From the NCBI GenBank assembly GCA_040388625.1, contig JAZKBK010000006.1, forward strand, positions 1 through 64,000: a stretch of 64,000 bases of DNA. The letters run 5' to 3'. The notes under the pieces are model-generated. The model did not search any database. It was not told where the DNA came from and saw nothing but the letters and a program-made list of their open reading frames with translations. How positions within the stretch are numbered: position 1 is the stretch's first letter; each line of letters starts with the position of its first letter. This document shows positions 47,653-56,718 of this stretch, piece by piece. This DNA comes from Gemmatimonadota bacterium (GTDB lineage Bacteria; Gemmatimonadota; Gemmatimonadetes; Gemmatimonadales; Gemmatimonadaceae). A program made the position numbers and the translations under genes.

Positions 47653-47671
47653 GATTGTGTCCTGCACAATC
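47653..47671. promoter_or_regulatory. Inverted repeat upstream of the PEP-CTERM gene
   Basis: GATTGTG-N5-CACAATC is a perfect 7-bp inverted repeat 100 bp upstream of the PEP-CTERM start. It may be an operator for that gene. The rest of the 262-bp gap to the HD-GYP gene shows nothing recognisable. Confidence 0.45.
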
Positions 47672-47813
47672 ACCGGGACTTTCGCGTTTTCCCTATGAGA
47701 AACGCCGATATCGGCTTGTGTAGTGTTGTACGCTATCGCACTAACGATGCCAGGCCGACGATGGCCATCATTGGTGTGGAGACGGCAATATTTGCCGTGG
47801 GGGGGAAACCGCT

Positions 47814-48842
47814 CTAGCTCGCCAGCTTTTCGCGCCGAATTACTCTGATAAACGCCGGCGCAAGCTCGGGATCGAACTGCGTCCCGGAACAGCGCGTAAT
47901 CTCGGCAACAGCATCCTCAGCGGACATGTAGCGGCCGCGGCGATATGCGCGTCCGCTCGTCATCGCATCGAAGGCGTCGGCAATGCCGGCGATTCGCGCT
48001 TCCATCGGAATGTCCATTCCGGCAAGTTTGTCCGGAATGCCGCGTCCGTCGAACCGCTCATGATGCGAGCGCACGATGCTGAGCGCGACGGGTTCCTCGC
48101 CAAGCAACGGTGAGAGAATCTGCCAGCCGAGCATCGGATGCGTCATGATGTGCTGGTATTCCTCGTCCGTGAGCGGGCCTTCCTTGTTCAGCACGGCCTC
48201 GCGCACTCCAATCTTGCCGATGTCGTGCACCTGGCCGCCGAGCTCGATCTGCCGGACCATCGACTCCGAAAGCCCGATCTCACGCGCCAGAAGCGACGAA
48301 TACTGGCTCACGCGAATCGAGTGTCCCCGGGTGTACTGGTCCTTCACCTCCAGCGCCTGCACCAGCGCCTGAACGCCACCCAGGAACAATTCCTCCAGGC
48401 GGCGGGCCTGGGTCGCAACCAGCCGCTCCAGCCCGTTCTGATAATCGCGGTTCTCCAGAATGAGCCGGCGCTTCTCCATCGCCTGCCCCACCCTGGCCAG
48501 CACTTCTTCGAGGTGGAACGGCTTGGTGAGATAATCCATTGCCCCGCTGGCAAGGCAGCTCAGGGCAAGTTCCACATCGGCGACAGCGGTGATGAGAATC
48601 ACGGCCAGATCGGGGTATTTCGCCCGAGCCTGGCGCAGCAGTTCGATGCCGTCCATCCTCGGCATCCGAAGATCGCTGAGCAGGAGGGCCGCCGGCACGG
48701 AGTCCAGGCGCTCCAGCGCCTCGACGCCATCCGCGGCTTCGAGGCACGTGAAGCCGTCGCTCGTCATCAGACGGACGAGCACCTGCCGGAGGCGAGGCTC
48801 ATCGTCCGCGATGACACAAAACATCGGCTCAGGCGCCGTCAC
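47814..48842 (-). CDS. HD-GYP response regulator (probable c-di-GMP phosphodiesterase)
   Basis: A 342-aa two-component output protein. The receiver domain (about 5-125) has phosphoacceptor Asp57 (LLLSDLRMP) and switch residues ITA and TKPFH. The C-terminal HD-GYP domain has VHDIGKIGVREAVLNK and RSHHERFDGRGIPDKLAG. The GYP motif reads GRGIP, a common variant whose phosphodiesterase activity is not guaranteed. The start is GTG 48842, supported by AAGGAGGTGATGAC immediately upstream. It is divergent from the trans-sulfuration gene. Confidence 0.92.
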   Translation of the reverse strand: MTAPEPMFCVIADDEPRLRQVLVRLMTSDGFTCLEAADGVEALERLDSVPAALLLSDLRMPRMDGIELLRQARAKYPDLAVILITAVADVELALSCLASGAMDYLTKPFHLEEVLARVGQAMEKRRLILENRDYQNGLERLVATQARRLEELFLGGVQALVQALEVKDQYTRGHSIRVSQYSSLLAREIGLSESMVRQIELGGQVHDIGKIGVREAVLNKEGPLTDEEYQHIMTHPMLGWQILSPLLGEEPVALSIVRSHHERFDGRGIPDKLAGMDIPMEARIAGIADAFDAMTSGRAYRRGRYMSAEDAVAEITRCSGTQFDPELAPAFIRVIRREKLAS

Positions 48843-48900
48843 GTCATCACCTCCTTCATATTTCTAAGAGGTATTCTAGCTTCCGATCCAACCCCCTGCC

Positions 48901-50064
48901 ATGACGAAGATCTTCGACGAGGACATGTCCGCCGCCTTTGGGACCCGAGCGATCCACGCCGGCCAGCGCCCTGATCCGCTTTCCGGCGCGATCATGACGC
49001 CCATCTACCAGACCTCCACCTATGTCCAGGAGGGACTCGGCGTCAACAAGGGCTACGAGTACGCACGTGGTCGCAATCCCACGCGCGAAGCACTGGAGCG
49101 CAACGTCGCCGCACTCGAAGGCGCGAAATACGGCTTCGCCTTCTCGAGCGGTATGGGCTGCCTCGATTCCATCATGAAGCTGTTCAAGTCCGGTGATCAT
49201 TTCGTCGTGGGCGAGAATGTCTACGGCGGTACATACAGACTGTTCGACAAGATCCTGCGCAACTACGGCATGACGTTCTCGTACGTGGACACGCGCGATA
49301 CGCAATTGATCGCGGATGCGTGTACCAGCACTACCGCTGCAATAATCATCGAGACGCCGACCAACCCGCTCATGCGTCTCACCGACATCCAGGCCGCCGC
49401 CGACGTCGCGCACTCGCACAAGGCGCTGCTCATCGTCGACAACACGTTCGCGTCGCCATACCTGCAGCAACCGTTCACGCTCGGCGCGGATATCGTCTGG
49501 CACTCATCGACCAAGTATCTCAACGGTCACAGCGACATGATCGGCGGAATCGCGCTCGTCGATAACGACGATCTCGCGGCGCGCCTGCAGTTTGTTCTCA
49601 ACGCCGCTGGCGCCGTACCCGGACCGATGGATGCGTGGCTCGTTCTGCGCGGGACAAAGACGCTGCACCTGCGCATGGAGCGGCACGACAGCAACGGTCG
49701 CGCGATCGCTGCATGGCTCGCAAAACGCATGGGTGAGGACAGAGTCTTCTACCCGGGGCTCGACTCCCATCCGCAGCACGCGCTGGCGGTGAAGCAGATG
49801 AAGGGATTCGGCGGGATGATCTCCATCGAAACGGGGAGCCGCGACGCGGCTGCACGCATGCTCGGCCGAGTCCACGTGTTCTCACTCGCCGAATCGCTCG
49901 GTGGCGTGGAGAGCCTCATCAATCACCCTGCCGAGATGACTCACGCGTCGGTCGAACCGGCACGCCGCGCCCAGCTTGGAATTACAGAAGGACTGGTGCG
50001 ACTGTCGTGCGGAGTCGAAGATGTCGGCGATCTCATCGCCGACCTGGACCAGGCGCTCAGATGA
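48901..50064 (+). CDS. Cystathionine gamma-synthase/lyase family PLP enzyme
   Basis: A 387-aa PLP enzyme of the Cys/Met metabolism family. The family start is TRAIHAGQRPDPLSGAIMTPIYQTSTY. YARGRNPTREALE contains the phosphate-binding region, SSGMGCLDSIMKLF follows, and the cofactor Lys is in WHSSTKYLNGHSD. The C-terminal domain is complete. MetB (synthase) cannot be told from MetC or CGL (lyase) by sequence alone. It heads an operon with four genes of unrelated function. A TAGCTT box lies 18 bp before the ATG; there is no Shine-Dalgarno. Confidence 0.93.
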   Translation: MTKIFDEDMSAAFGTRAIHAGQRPDPLSGAIMTPIYQTSTYVQEGLGVNKGYEYARGRNPTREALERNVAALEGAKYGFAFSSGMGCLDSIMKLFKSGDHFVVGENVYGGTYRLFDKILRNYGMTFSYVDTRDTQLIADACTSTTAAIIIETPTNPLMRLTDIQAAADVAHSHKALLIVDNTFASPYLQQPFTLGADIVWHSSTKYLNGHSDMIGGIALVDNDDLAARLQFVLNAAGAVPGPMDAWLVLRGTKTLHLRMERHDSNGRAIAAWLAKRMGEDRVFYPGLDSHPQHALAVKQMKGFGGMISIETGSRDAAARMLGRVHVFSLAESLGGVESLINHPAEMTHASVEPARRAQLGITEGLVRLSCGVEDVGDLIADLDQALR

Positions 50065-51062
50065 CAGGTGGCCTGCCAGTTCCCGCTCCGTCGCCACGAC
50101 GCACGCTAACGGGCATCGCGCCGGTAGCGTGGGAGCACCCGGCTGACCGGGCAGCGCTGCAGACGTTGCGCGCAATCCCCGGACTCGACGAGCTCGTGCG
50201 CAGGGTGATGAGCTTCCTGGGTGAGCGCGGGGTGCGGCAGTTGTTCACGGCGGATTCCGTGCGCGTCAACGAGCGCCAGCGGCCCAGGCTCCATGCGTTG
50301 TACATGGAAGTCCTGGAAACACTCGACTGGCCCGAACGTCCGGATCTGTTCGTTACGCAGACTCCGTTCGTCAACGCGATGGCGGTCGGCTTTGAAAAAC
50401 CGTTCATAGTTGTACACACCGGCGCGCTCGGAATTTTGGACGAGCCGCAGCAGCGCGTGTTGCTCGGCCACGAAGTCGGTCACGTCATGAGCGGACATTC
50501 AACGTACTCGACGCTCGCACTGCTCTTTCTGTCGTTCGGCTTCAACGCGATTCCCGGACTCGGCCTCATTGCTCTTCCAATTCAGCTTGCGTTGCTGGAG
50601 TGGTATCGCAAGGCCGAGTTCTCGGCGGATCGCGCAGGGCTGCTCGCATCGCAGGATCCGATTCAGGCCATGCGCATGTTCCTCCTGTTCGCCGGTGGCA
50701 AGGGCGACGCGACCGAGACCAATCTCGACGAGTTTCTCGCGCAGGCTCAGGAATACGAAAGCGATAGCGGTGCGATTGATCTACTGTTCAAGCTTCTCAA
50801 CGTTTCCGGCCGCACCCACCCGTTCAACACCGTGCGGGCCGCCGAGCTCCAGCGCTGGATTCAGGCGGGCGGCTACGATGCGATTATCAATGGCGAATAC
50901 GCGAGGCGAGGCGCACCGAACGAACGCCCGCTGACCGACGATTACGCCGATGCTGCCGGATATTACGGCGAGAAGATGAAGGGAATGATGAATCAGGTGG
51001 CCGATGCGGCGCGACGTGCGACCGATACGATGAACAACGTGTTCCGCAACGAGGACGAGTGA
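50061..51062 (+). CDS. M48-family zinc metalloprotease
   Basis: A 333-aa membrane-associated peptidase. The gluzincin HExxH is present as LLGHEVGHVMSGH, with the third ligand region EFSADRAGLLASQDP. Hydrophobic segments (LALLFLSFGFNAIPGLGLIALPIQLALL) between them anchor the protein, as in HtpX-like proteases. The ATG overlaps the previous stop (ATGA) and the stop overlaps purD (GTGA). It lacks the four-helix layout of classical HtpX, so it is left as M48. Confidence 0.92.
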   Translation: MTGGLPVPAPSPRRTLTGIAPVAWEHPADRAALQTLRAIPGLDELVRRVMSFLGERGVRQLFTADSVRVNERQRPRLHALYMEVLETLDWPERPDLFVTQTPFVNAMAVGFEKPFIVVHTGALGILDEPQQRVLLGHEVGHVMSGHSTYSTLALLFLSFGFNAIPGLGLIALPIQLALLEWYRKAEFSADRAGLLASQDPIQAMRMFLLFAGGKGDATETNLDEFLAQAQEYESDSGAIDLLFKLLNVSGRTHPFNTVRAAELQRWIQAGGYDAIINGEYARRGAPNERPLTDDYADAAGYYGEKMKGMMNQVADAARRATDTMNNVFRNEDE

Positions 51063-52387
51063 AGGTTCTGATAGTTGGCGGTGGCGCGCGCGAGCACGCG
51101 ATCGCATGGAAGCTGTTGCAGGATGATCCGACGCTCGACCTGATTGCCGCACCTGGAAATCCCGGGATCGCCACCCTTGCGCGATGCGTCGCGATTCCCG
51201 CGGACGACATCGTTGCGTTGTTGGCGCTCGCGCGCGCCGAGCGACCCGATCTCACCGTCGTCGGCCCCGAAGCTCCGCTGGATGCGGGAATCGCTGACGC
51301 ATTCCACGCCGAAGGCCTGCCTCTCTTCGGGCCGACGCGCGCCGCGGCGCGTATCGAGACGTCCAAGCGATTCGCGAAGGAGCTGATGCTGCGCGCCGGT
51401 GTTCCCACTGCGCGTGCGAGTCATCATACGTCGGTCGACACAGCACTGCGCGCCGCTCACGCGATCGGCGCGCCCGTAGTGATCAAGGCGTCGGGACTTG
51501 CTGCAGGAAAGGGTGTCATCATCGCCGAGACAATGGCGGAAGCCGAACGCGCGATCACGGAGATGCTCCAGACTGGAGCGTTTGGCGATGCCGGCAAGGA
51601 GATTCTGGTCGAGGAGTTCATGTCTGGCGAGGAGATGTCCGTCTTCGCCGTCTGTGATGGCCAGCATTCGCGGCTGATGATCGGCGCGCAGGATCACAAG
51701 CGTCTCGAAGATGGGGACATGGGGCCCAACACCGGCGGGATGGGCGCGTATGCGCCGGTATCGCTCGATACGACATCTCTGCAGGCGCTCGTCAAGGTGA
51801 CGATCATCGACCGCGTACTCGCTGCGATGCGAGACGACCACTCGCCATTTTCGGGCCTGTTGTACGCCGGACTGATGCTCACGGCAACTGGGGTGAAGGT
51901 CGTCGAATTCAACTGTCGCTTCGGCGATCCGGAAACGCAGGCATTGTTGCCGCTCATGTCGAGCTCGCTGTTGCAACCATTGCTCACGGTCGCTCGCGGC
52001 GAATCACTGGTCGATACACCGGAGTTCGAGTGGCACGCCGGCTCCAGCGTGACTACTGTTCTCGCGGCCGCGGGCTATCCGGGAAAGGTTCGGAAGGGTG
52101 ACCCGATCTCCTTCCCCGAGCCGGAGGACGGTGTTTACGTATTTCACGCAGGTACGAGAGTGGCGGACGGGATGAAAGCACAGCGTTCCGACGAGCCGCC
52201 AGTGGTCACGGACGGCGGACGCGTGCTGTCTGTGACCGCTGTCGCGCCTACACTCCACGCAGCGAGCAATCACAGCCGGCGCTACGCGGAGCGCATCCGG
52301 TTCGCGGGCAAGCAGATCCGACGCGACATCGCATGGAGGGAGCTCGCGAGAGAGATGCAGCTGTCCGACCACAGGACGAATGCCTGA
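51059..52387 (+). CDS. purD: Phosphoribosylamine-glycine ligase
   Basis: Step two of de novo purine synthesis (PRA + Gly + ATP to GAR). It is 442 aa from GTG 51059, which overlaps the M48 stop. It has an ATP-grasp fold with typical blocks: VLIVGGGAREHAIAWKL at the start, VVIKASGLAAGKGV, GPNTGGMGAYAP, LYAGLMLTATG and VVEFNCRFGDPETQ. Its end overlaps mutM by 8 bp. No other pur gene is nearby. Confidence 0.97.
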   Translation: MKVLIVGGGAREHAIAWKLLQDDPTLDLIAAPGNPGIATLARCVAIPADDIVALLALARAERPDLTVVGPEAPLDAGIADAFHAEGLPLFGPTRAAARIETSKRFAKELMLRAGVPTARASHHTSVDTALRAAHAIGAPVVIKASGLAAGKGVIIAETMAEAERAITEMLQTGAFGDAGKEILVEEFMSGEEMSVFAVCDGQHSRLMIGAQDHKRLEDGDMGPNTGGMGAYAPVSLDTTSLQALVKVTIIDRVLAAMRDDHSPFSGLLYAGLMLTATGVKVVEFNCRFGDPETQALLPLMSSSLLQPLLTVARGESLVDTPEFEWHAGSSVTTVLAAAGYPGKVRKGDPISFPEPEDGVYVFHAGTRVADGMKAQRSDEPPVVTDGGRVLSVTAVAPTLHAASNHSRRYAERIRFAGKQIRRDIAWRELAREMQLSDHRTNA

Positions 52388-53210
52388 GCTGCCCGAAGTC
52401 GACACGATCGCGCGAGGTGTGAACGAAGCGGTCGCCGGCCGCACCATCGAAGCGGTGGGGCTGCCGCGCCCCGACGTATTGCGCGAGGTGACGGCGCGCA
52501 CCTTCGCCAAACGTGTACGCGGCACGCGGATTACCGGCGCGAACCGACGAGCCAAACACATCGTCATTTCCCTCGACACGGGAGACTCGCTGGTAGTGCA
52601 GCCGCGGTTCACCGGCGCTCTGCTCGCCACGCGAGGCAGCGAGCTCACCGATTACGACCGCACCTACATCGCCGTGATGCTGGGTCTCGACTCCGGCTTC
52701 GTTCTGGCTTATCGCGATGTCCGGCGGCTGGGAACTGTCGCGTTGATGGATCCGACGCGACTTGTTGACTATTTCGGCGAGCTGGGGGAGGAGCCGCTGG
52801 AGGAGGGATTTACGGCGGAGCGTCTTTCCGCTATTCTTCGCGCGTCGCGGCAGCCCGTCAAGAAGGTGATCATGGATCAGTACAAGGTCGTTGGCGTCGG
52901 CAACATCTACGCAAACGAAGCGCTCTGGCGCGCCGGAATCGATCCGTCACGAATGGCGAAGGACGTCACGCCGGCGGAAGCTGCCGACCTGCGCAACGCG
53001 ATAGTGTCCGTGCTGCGAGAGGCAATCGTGGCGGGAGGGTCCAGCATCCGCGATTACCGAAACGCGAGTGGTGAGGCTGGCGAGTTCGTGCAATTCCTGT
53101 CGGCGTACGGCCGCGCCGGAGAGCCGTGCCACCGTTGTGGCGCGAAACTGATCGGAACACACGCGATCGATGGCCGCCAGACAGTGCTCTGCGCGCACTG
53201 CCAGCACTGA
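52380..53210 (+). CDS. mutM: Formamidopyrimidine-DNA glycosylase
   Basis: Bifunctional glycosylase/AP lyase removing 8-oxoguanine and Fapy lesions. It is 276 aa. The catalytic N-terminus is MPELPEVDT (Pro1 nucleophile after Met removal). It has helix-two-turn-helix GVGNIYANEALWRAGIDP and the C-terminal zinc finger CHRCGAKLIGTHAIDGRQTVLCAHC. It starts inside the purD end. It is followed 14 bp later by a UvrC-like nuclease gene, making a small DNA-repair pair. Confidence 0.97.
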   Translation: MPELPEVDTIARGVNEAVAGRTIEAVGLPRPDVLREVTARTFAKRVRGTRITGANRRAKHIVISLDTGDSLVVQPRFTGALLATRGSELTDYDRTYIAVMLGLDSGFVLAYRDVRRLGTVALMDPTRLVDYFGELGEEPLEEGFTAERLSAILRASRQPVKKVIMDQYKVVGVGNIYANEALWRAGIDPSRMAKDVTPAEAADLRNAIVSVLREAIVAGGSSIRDYRNASGEAGEFVQFLSAYGRAGEPCHRCGAKLIGTHAIDGRQTVLCAHCQH

Positions 53211-53224
53211 CGACGCGCATCCCG

Positions 53225-54328
53225 ATGGCAAGGAAGTCACGCGCGTACACGTTCAAGGAGCCGACAAGCGACGAGCAGCTCGCCGCGATGCGCGCTGTGG
53301 TTCGCGAATCTGCCCGCAACGAACCAGGAGTCTATCGTATGATCGCCGAGAACGGCGAGATCGTGTACGTCGGCAAGTCGAAGCAGATTCGCTCCCGTCT
53401 GATGAGCTACTTTCGCGCAGCGTATCCAGAAGACAAGGGCGCGCGCATCCTGCGTGACGCGACCCGCATCGAATGGGACTACGAGCCGAGTGAATTCGCC
53501 GCACTGTTGCGCGAGCTGAGACTGATCAAGCAATACCGCCCAAGATTCAATGTGGCGATGAAGCGCGACGCCAGGCACTACTCGTTCATCAAGATCTCGC
53601 GCGGCGCGGCTCCAAAGCTCAACGTCGTTCGCGGCGCTGGTCCCGATGACGCAGCGGTGTATTACGGCCCATTCGTCGGCGCACAGCGCGTGAGCGAGGC
53701 GGTGCGCGAGCTGAATGACGTGCTGGGACTTCGCGATTGCCGGAGCGACATGCCGATCTACTTCGCCGATCAGCGCGAGCTCTTCCAGCTGGGGCGCACG
53801 CCCGGATGCATTCGGCACGAGATCCGAAAGTGCCTCGGACCCTGTGTCGGTGGATGCACCGTCGCGGAGTACGATCACCAGCTTGCGCTTGCACGTGCAT
53901 TTCTCGAGGGCTCCGATGCCGGACCGGCTGACACACTCCGTCGTCAGATGGAGGCGGCGAGCAACGCACTGGAATTCGAGCGCGCCGCGATCTTCCGCGA
54001 CAAGCTGTCGCGCCTCGAAGCTCTGCGCGAGCAGTTCGACCGGCTACGCTTCGCCGTGGAGTCGCTCTCTTTCGTTTACAACGTGGAAGGCTTTGACGGC
54101 CGCGATCGGACGTACGTCATTCGCCGCGGCATCGTACGAGCGGAGCTGGACAGCCCAAAAACTCGCCGCGACAAGGCCGCAATGCGCCGGCTGGTGGACG
54201 ACATATTCGGCGAAAAGCCGACAAGCTGCTCGTCCATCCCGACTCATGAGATAGACGAGCTGCTGCTACTGTCGAGTTGGTTCAGGAGATTTCCTCAGGA
54301 GATGCAACGCGCCAGCCGCGTTGCCTGA
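53225..54328 (+). CDS. UvrC N-terminal-half nuclease (GIY-YIG, no RNase H domain)
   Basis: A 367-aa protein equal to the first part of UvrC. The GIY-YIG nuclease domain has NEPGVYRMIAENGEIVYVGKSKQIRSRL. ELRLIKQYRPRFNVAMKRD is the usual UvrC follow-on. The Cys motif is CIRHEIRKCLGPCVGGC, then comes a UvrB-interacting-like helical stretch (NALEFERAAIFRDKLSRLEALRE). The RNase H-like and HhH domains needed for the second incision are absent, and the end (residues 330-367) is not a fragment of them. It resembles Cho (UvrC homologue) more than a truncated UvrC. The start is ATG 53225; it pairs with mutM upstream. Confidence 0.87.
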   Translation: MARKSRAYTFKEPTSDEQLAAMRAVVRESARNEPGVYRMIAENGEIVYVGKSKQIRSRLMSYFRAAYPEDKGARILRDATRIEWDYEPSEFAALLRELRLIKQYRPRFNVAMKRDARHYSFIKISRGAAPKLNVVRGAGPDDAAVYYGPFVGAQRVSEAVRELNDVLGLRDCRSDMPIYFADQRELFQLGRTPGCIRHEIRKCLGPCVGGCTVAEYDHQLALARAFLEGSDAGPADTLRRQMEAASNALEFERAAIFRDKLSRLEALREQFDRLRFAVESLSFVYNVEGFDGRDRTYVIRRGIVRAELDSPKTRRDKAAMRRLVDDIFGEKPTSCSSIPTHEIDELLLLSSWFRRFPQEMQRASRVA

Positions 54329-54340
54329 GAGAGGGAGAGA

Positions 54341-54550
54341 CTACTTCTTTTCGGAGTGCTCGTCGCTGGCCCTCTTCTCCGTCGCCCGGGGATCAGGCTC
54401 GCCGGTGCTCGCATCCAGCACCGCTTCTGTAGAGTCGGGCGAGTCCATGCCACGGCCTACCGTACGACTGCCAAACTTCTCCGCTCGTTTTTCCGCGGAC
54501 GACTCGTCGTGAGCGCCGGCGTGAGATTTGCTTTTGTCCCTGTCGTTCAT
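54341..54550 (-). CDS. Small acidic/basic, probably disordered protein
   Basis: A 69-aa hydrophilic protein rich in Asp, Glu, Lys, Ser and Arg, with no hydrophobic segment. It is preceded by ACGGAGGTTCGA, a strong Shine-Dalgarno at the right distance from ATG 54550. That supports a real small gene despite its low complexity. It overlaps no other gene and points away from the DUF4403 gene. Proteins like this are often stress-related; function unknown. A longer frame reaching 54760 has no support. Confidence 0.6.
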   Translation of the reverse strand: MNDRDKSKSHAGAHDESSAEKRAEKFGSRTVGRGMDSPDSTEAVLDASTGEPDPRATEKRASDEHSEKK

Positions 54551-54665
54551 TCGAACCTCCGTAAAATTTCCGTCTAACCAGAAAACCGTGGATGTGCATT
54601 CATCATGCCCGGATGGATCGCCCGCTGAGCACCTCGTGCATCGCGGCTCGCAAGCCTGAACGCTG

Positions 54666-56090
54666 ATGACGCCGAGTCGGAGGCGCGCTGAGCTGTTCCT
54701 GCTCTTCTGCCTACCCCTCGCCCAGGCGTGCCGGCGCGAGAAGCCTGCGACCATAACCACTGCTCAGCTCGATTCGCTCCCCGCCCCGCCGCCGCTCCCC
54801 TTGTCCCACTTCAATATTCCGCTGGTGTACGACTATACACCGGTACTGGCGGTCGTCGAGCGAGCAGTTCCCAGGAAATTCGGATCGATCGATAGCGTCC
54901 GCATGGTCGGGAACGATCCTAACAGGCATTACGCGTACGAGGCGGTACGCGGTCCGTTCACGACCTTCGGAAGCGATAACGAAGTACACCTGCGCGCGAC
55001 TCTTTCGTACGCAGCGCGCGGGTATTTCAAGCCGCGTTTCGGCCCCACGATCAGTGCAGGCTGCGGTGGCGATTCGGCGGCCGACCGCCCGCGCGTAACC
55101 GTCGAGCTCATCACGCCATTGACACTGACATCGGACTGGCACCTGTCCTCGCGTGCGCGCATCGGTCGACTTGGCCCGGCATCCAGCGCCGACAGAGACC
55201 GGTGTACGGTGAGCATAATCCGCTACGACGTCACGCAACGTGTGATAGATGCCGCACACGATGCACTCAACTCGCACCTGCCGGACATCGACCGAAAGAT
55301 CTCACGCGTCGATCTTGGCAGTCATTTCGAGGAGTGGTGGGGTCTTCTCAACAAACCGATTCGCCTCACCGATAACGTCTGGTTGCTGCTCGGACCGGAA
55401 CGGCTCCGCATGGGTGAGGTGAGCGGCTCGGGCGACGACCTGATAGTCGACGCCGGCCTCGATGCACGCCCACGAATCGTTACCGGTGCCGAGCCGCATA
55501 TGAACGTTCCGCCTCTCCCGCCCCTCGCGCGCGACACCGCGGCAACAGGATTCCACATCGTGCTCGGCGGCCTCATGAGTTACGCCGACGCGTCCAAGAC
55601 GATCACGGATGCGCTGAGGGGAAAACCAATCACGGAAGGAGGCCGAACGGTGACGGTGCAGAGTGCACGCGTGTCGCCGCTGCCTCAGGGTCGTCTCGCG
55701 CTTGCAGTCACCTTCACGGGTGATGCCAATGGCACACTGGTCTTCGCCGGCAAGCCCGCTTACGATCGGAGTGCGGGCGAGTTGCGCGTGCCGGATCTCG
55801 ATTACGACCTGAACACCGACAGCGAGATCATCAGCGCGTACAGCTGGCTCCGGTCCGACGCGCTGCGCGAGCTGTTCAGAGAGAAGGCTCGGATCCCAGC
55901 CGATCTTCTCATCGCCAAGGGACGATCGCTTCTCAGTGACGGACTCAACCGCAAACTGGGCGATGCCGTAACGCTATCGGCGCAGGTGGACTCGGTGGAC
56001 GTCGCGGGGATATATGTAACCGCGCCTGGCATCGCTGTTCGCGCGGTCGCAAGCGGCAACGCCGGGATGAAGGTGAAGCAGAAGAAATAA
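54666..56090 (+). CDS. DUF4403-family lipoprotein
   Basis: A 474-aa lipoprotein (LAQAC lipobox, Cys22) with the DUF4403 layout: FNIPLVYDYTPVLAVVERAVP near the N-terminus, TLTSDWHLSSRARI, and an end region with repeated VTLSAQVDSVDVAGIYVTAPGIAVRAVASG. DUF4403 proteins resemble the bridge-like lipid-binding TULIP folds, but no function is established. It is convergent with ubiX; a perfect hairpin overlaps both stop codons. Confidence 0.85.
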   Translation: MTPSRRRAELFLLFCLPLAQACRREKPATITTAQLDSLPAPPPLPLSHFNIPLVYDYTPVLAVVERAVPRKFGSIDSVRMVGNDPNRHYAYEAVRGPFTTFGSDNEVHLRATLSYAARGYFKPRFGPTISAGCGGDSAADRPRVTVELITPLTLTSDWHLSSRARIGRLGPASSADRDRCTVSIIRYDVTQRVIDAAHDALNSHLPDIDRKISRVDLGSHFEEWWGLLNKPIRLTDNVWLLLGPERLRMGEVSGSGDDLIVDAGLDARPRIVTGAEPHMNVPPLPPLARDTAATGFHIVLGGLMSYADASKTITDALRGKPITEGGRTVTVQSARVSPLPQGRLALAVTFTGDANGTLVFAGKPAYDRSAGELRVPDLDYDLNTDSEIISAYSWLRSDALRELFREKARIPADLLIAKGRSLLSDGLNRKLGDAVTLSAQVDSVDVAGIYVTAPGIAVRAVASGNAGMKVKQKK

Positions 56091-56109
56091 CGTAACCATG
56101 TGGTTACGT
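56090..56109. terminator. Hairpin shared by convergent DUF4403 and ubiX stops
   Basis: ACGTAACCA-TG-TGGTTACGT is a perfect 9-bp inverted repeat. It takes in the last base of the DUF4403 stop and contains the ubiX stop codon; only 13 bp separate the genes. It may serve both transcripts, though there is no T-run. Confidence 0.5.
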
Positions 56110-56718
56110 ATCCTGTTCGACTCCCCAGCGGCGGCAGAGTGAATGCTCGACACCCATCTGGTCCAACACACGGGCGACGACGAAGTCCACCAACTCCGGT
56201 ATCGACTTGGGTTGATGATAGAATCCCGGGGCGGCAGGAAGGATCACAACGCCTTCCCTGCTCAGTTTCAACATGTTCTCGAGATGAATGCTCGAAAGCG
56301 GCGTCTCACGCGGCACCAGAATGAGTTTGCGTCGTTCCTTGAGCGCCACATCCGCGGCGCGCTCGACGAGTGACCGTGACGAGCCGGCAGCGATCGCGCT
56401 CAGCGTTCCCATCGAGCACGGACAGATAACCATCCCAGCACTTCGTGCAGATCCGGATGCCGGAGCCGCACCACGATCCGCGTCGTCGTAAACGGTGATG
56501 AGGTCATCCCAGGCGCGGCCACCGACGGCATCGCGAAGTGCGCCGACAGATTCGATTCCGGTTTCCGTCGACAGCAGCCGGAATCCGTGGCTCGAGACTA
56601 TCAGCGATACGCGTTGACCGGCAACGCATAGCTGCTCCAGCAACCGCACCGCGTACGGCGCTCCGGATGCACCCGTGATCGCAACCGTGAAAGGAATGCG
56701 CGGCCCGACGCCACTCAT
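56104..56718 (-). CDS. ubiX: UbiX-type flavin prenyltransferase
   Basis: Makes prenylated FMN, the cofactor of UbiD-type decarboxylases. It is 204 aa. TGASGAPYAVRLLEQL opens the protein, PCSMGTLSAIAAGSSRSL gives the FMN/phosphate site, and VPRETPLSSIHLENMLKLSREGVVILPAAPGFYHQP is a family block. The ATG overlaps the ubiA stop (ATGA). It is the last gene of the quinone cluster, and the partner UbiD is encoded two genes upstream. Confidence 0.95.
   Translation of the reverse strand: MSGVGPRIPFTVAITGASGAPYAVRLLEQLCVAGQRVSLIVSSHGFRLLSTETGIESVGALRDAVGGRAWDDLITVYDDADRGAAPASGSARSAGMVICPCSMGTLSAIAAGSSRSLVERAADVALKERRKLILVPRETPLSSIHLENMLKLSREGVVILPAAPGFYHQPKSIPELVDFVVARVLDQMGVEHSLCRRWGVEQDT

Noticed and set aside
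54551-54760. N-terminal extension of the small acidic protein to 54760
   Set aside because: The extension has no conserved character and overlaps the start of the DUF4403 gene; the Shine-Dalgarno supports ATG 54550.
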